Part shown: piece after piece, positions 63,632-64,000 of the stretch
Layout of the letters: every line of letters begins with the position of its first letter
Numbering within the stretch: position 1 is the stretch's first letter
Assembly: GCF_011761355.1 (NCBI RefSeq)
Contig: NZ_JAASRW010000005.1
Span: 186,001-250,000 of the forward strand
Source of the DNA: Paenibacillus lupini
Lineage (GTDB): Bacteria > Bacillota > Bacilli > Paenibacillales > Paenibacillaceae
DNA length: 64,000 nucleotides
Direction: 5' to 3'
Notes under the pieces: model-generated
Told to the model about the DNA's origin: nothing
Seen by the model: the letters and a program-made list of their open reading frames with translations, nothing else
Databases searched by the model: none
Made by a program: the position numbers and the translations under genes

Positions 63632-64000
63632 ATGGAACAAACGAAAAGAGGAAGAAAAACAGCCAGCACTCTATTAACTGCTACACTCGTAGGCACGATG
63701 CTGATCAGCGCATGCAGCAGCAACAGTGGCAACGAGAAAGCAAATGAATCAACTGGAGGCGACAAGGCTTCCGGCAAAGCATCTTCACTTAAAGTTGAAG
63801 TGTTCGACCGGGGTAATTCCCCTGCAGGCTCTACGATTACAAAAAACTATTTAACGACATTCGTACAGGACAAATTCGGTACGCCAAACAACATCAATGT
63901 ACAATTCGTACCGGTCCCTCGTTCGGAAGAGGTTCAAAAGCTGAATGTTCTAATGGCGAGCGGCAGCGACGTTCCGGACATTGTGTTTACGTATGATTCG
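63632..64000 (+). CDS. Extracellular sugar-binding lipoprotein (partial, runs off the window)
   Basis: The first 123 residues are present. A basic start (MEQTKRGRKT), hydrophobic stretch and lipobox MLISACSSN (Cys about 27) lead to a Ser/Asn-rich linker. The start of a type I binding fold follows (SLKVEVFDRGNSPAG, then VQKLNVLMASGSDVPDIVFTYD). The VLMASGSDVPDIVF segment is typical of LplA/YtcQ-like oligosaccharide-binding proteins. It is likely the first gene of an importer operon regulated by the AraC sensor at 61000. The ribosome site AGAGGGG is about 11 bases from the ATG. Confidence 0.88.
   Translation, partial: MEQTKRGRKTASTLLTATLVGTMLISACSSNSGNEKANESTGGDKASGKASSLKVEVFDRGNSPAGSTITKNYLTTFVQDKFGTPNNINVQFVPVPRSEEVQKLNVLMASGSDVPDIVFTYDS

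Overview
The window looks like a chromosomal segment of a spore-forming, Gram-positive bacterium of the Paenibacillus type. The evidence is S-layer-homology (SLH) proteins, a GerA-type germination operon, lipoproteins with Cys lipoboxes, several AraC regulators fused to their own transmembrane sensors, oligosaccharide ABC importers of the LplA/YtcP kind, and strong AGGAGG ribosome binding sites. No tRNA, rRNA, CRISPR array, transposase or prophage gene was seen. Most genes sit in short, well-terminated operons, and many intergenic regions hold clear intrinsic terminators.

Region 1 (1-4.9 kb): a small CuA-like cupredoxin lipoprotein, a TMEM175-type channel gene interrupted by an in-frame TAG, a MerR regulator divergent from an NAD-dependent epimerase with a 19-bp-spacer MerR promoter, an SLH protein and a YjgB/DUF4309 secreted protein.
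Region 2 (4.9-22.1 kb): a 17-kb glycan-use locus, all on the + strand. It encodes GH35 beta-galactosidase, GH29 fucosidase, an AraC sensor-regulator, two ABC permeases and a solute-binding lipoprotein, GH3, GH38 alpha-mannosidase, a sugar isomerase/epimerase and a second GH29. The six cytosolic-looking enzymes plus one importer suggest uptake of an oligosaccharide followed by intracellular trimming. The mix of Fuc, Gal, Man and possibly Xyl activities fits a fucosylated complex N-glycan better than xyloglucan.
Region 3 (22.1-29.1 kb): a histidine kinase/response regulator pair; a four-gene PadR - HAAS/2TM - tandem 2TM repeat - fatty acid desaturase operon whose first gene appears to start with ATT; and an AraC regulator without a membrane sensor.
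Region 4 (29.4-44.3 kb): a 2198-residue surface protein (lamin-tail domains, metallophosphoesterase, SLH), a HupE/UreJ-like membrane protein, gdhA divergent from a GltC-like LysR regulator, a gerA-type operon in A-C-B order, and a frameshifted yjfB copy.
Region 5 (44.4-51.3 kb): DoxX-family protein under a double-palindrome operator, alpha/beta hydrolase, FMN reductase, a divergent GAPDH, an SDR enzyme divergent from a WYL regulator, and a secreted GH43 with a carbohydrate-binding domain.
Region 6 (51.5-64 kb): endonuclease IV; an organosulfur-type ABC importer with two paralogous flavin monooxygenases, preceded by a promoter/operator and a terminator-bearing leader; an intact yjfB; katG; and another AraC sensor-regulator, with a perfect cre match upstream, followed by the start of a sugar-binding lipoprotein that runs off the window.

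Candidates for something not previously described are the PadR-HAAS-2TM-desaturase operon, the sulfur-operon leader (no riboswitch class recognised), and the glycan locus as a firmicute N-glycan utilisation system. All assignments are from reading the sequence only; no database search was run.
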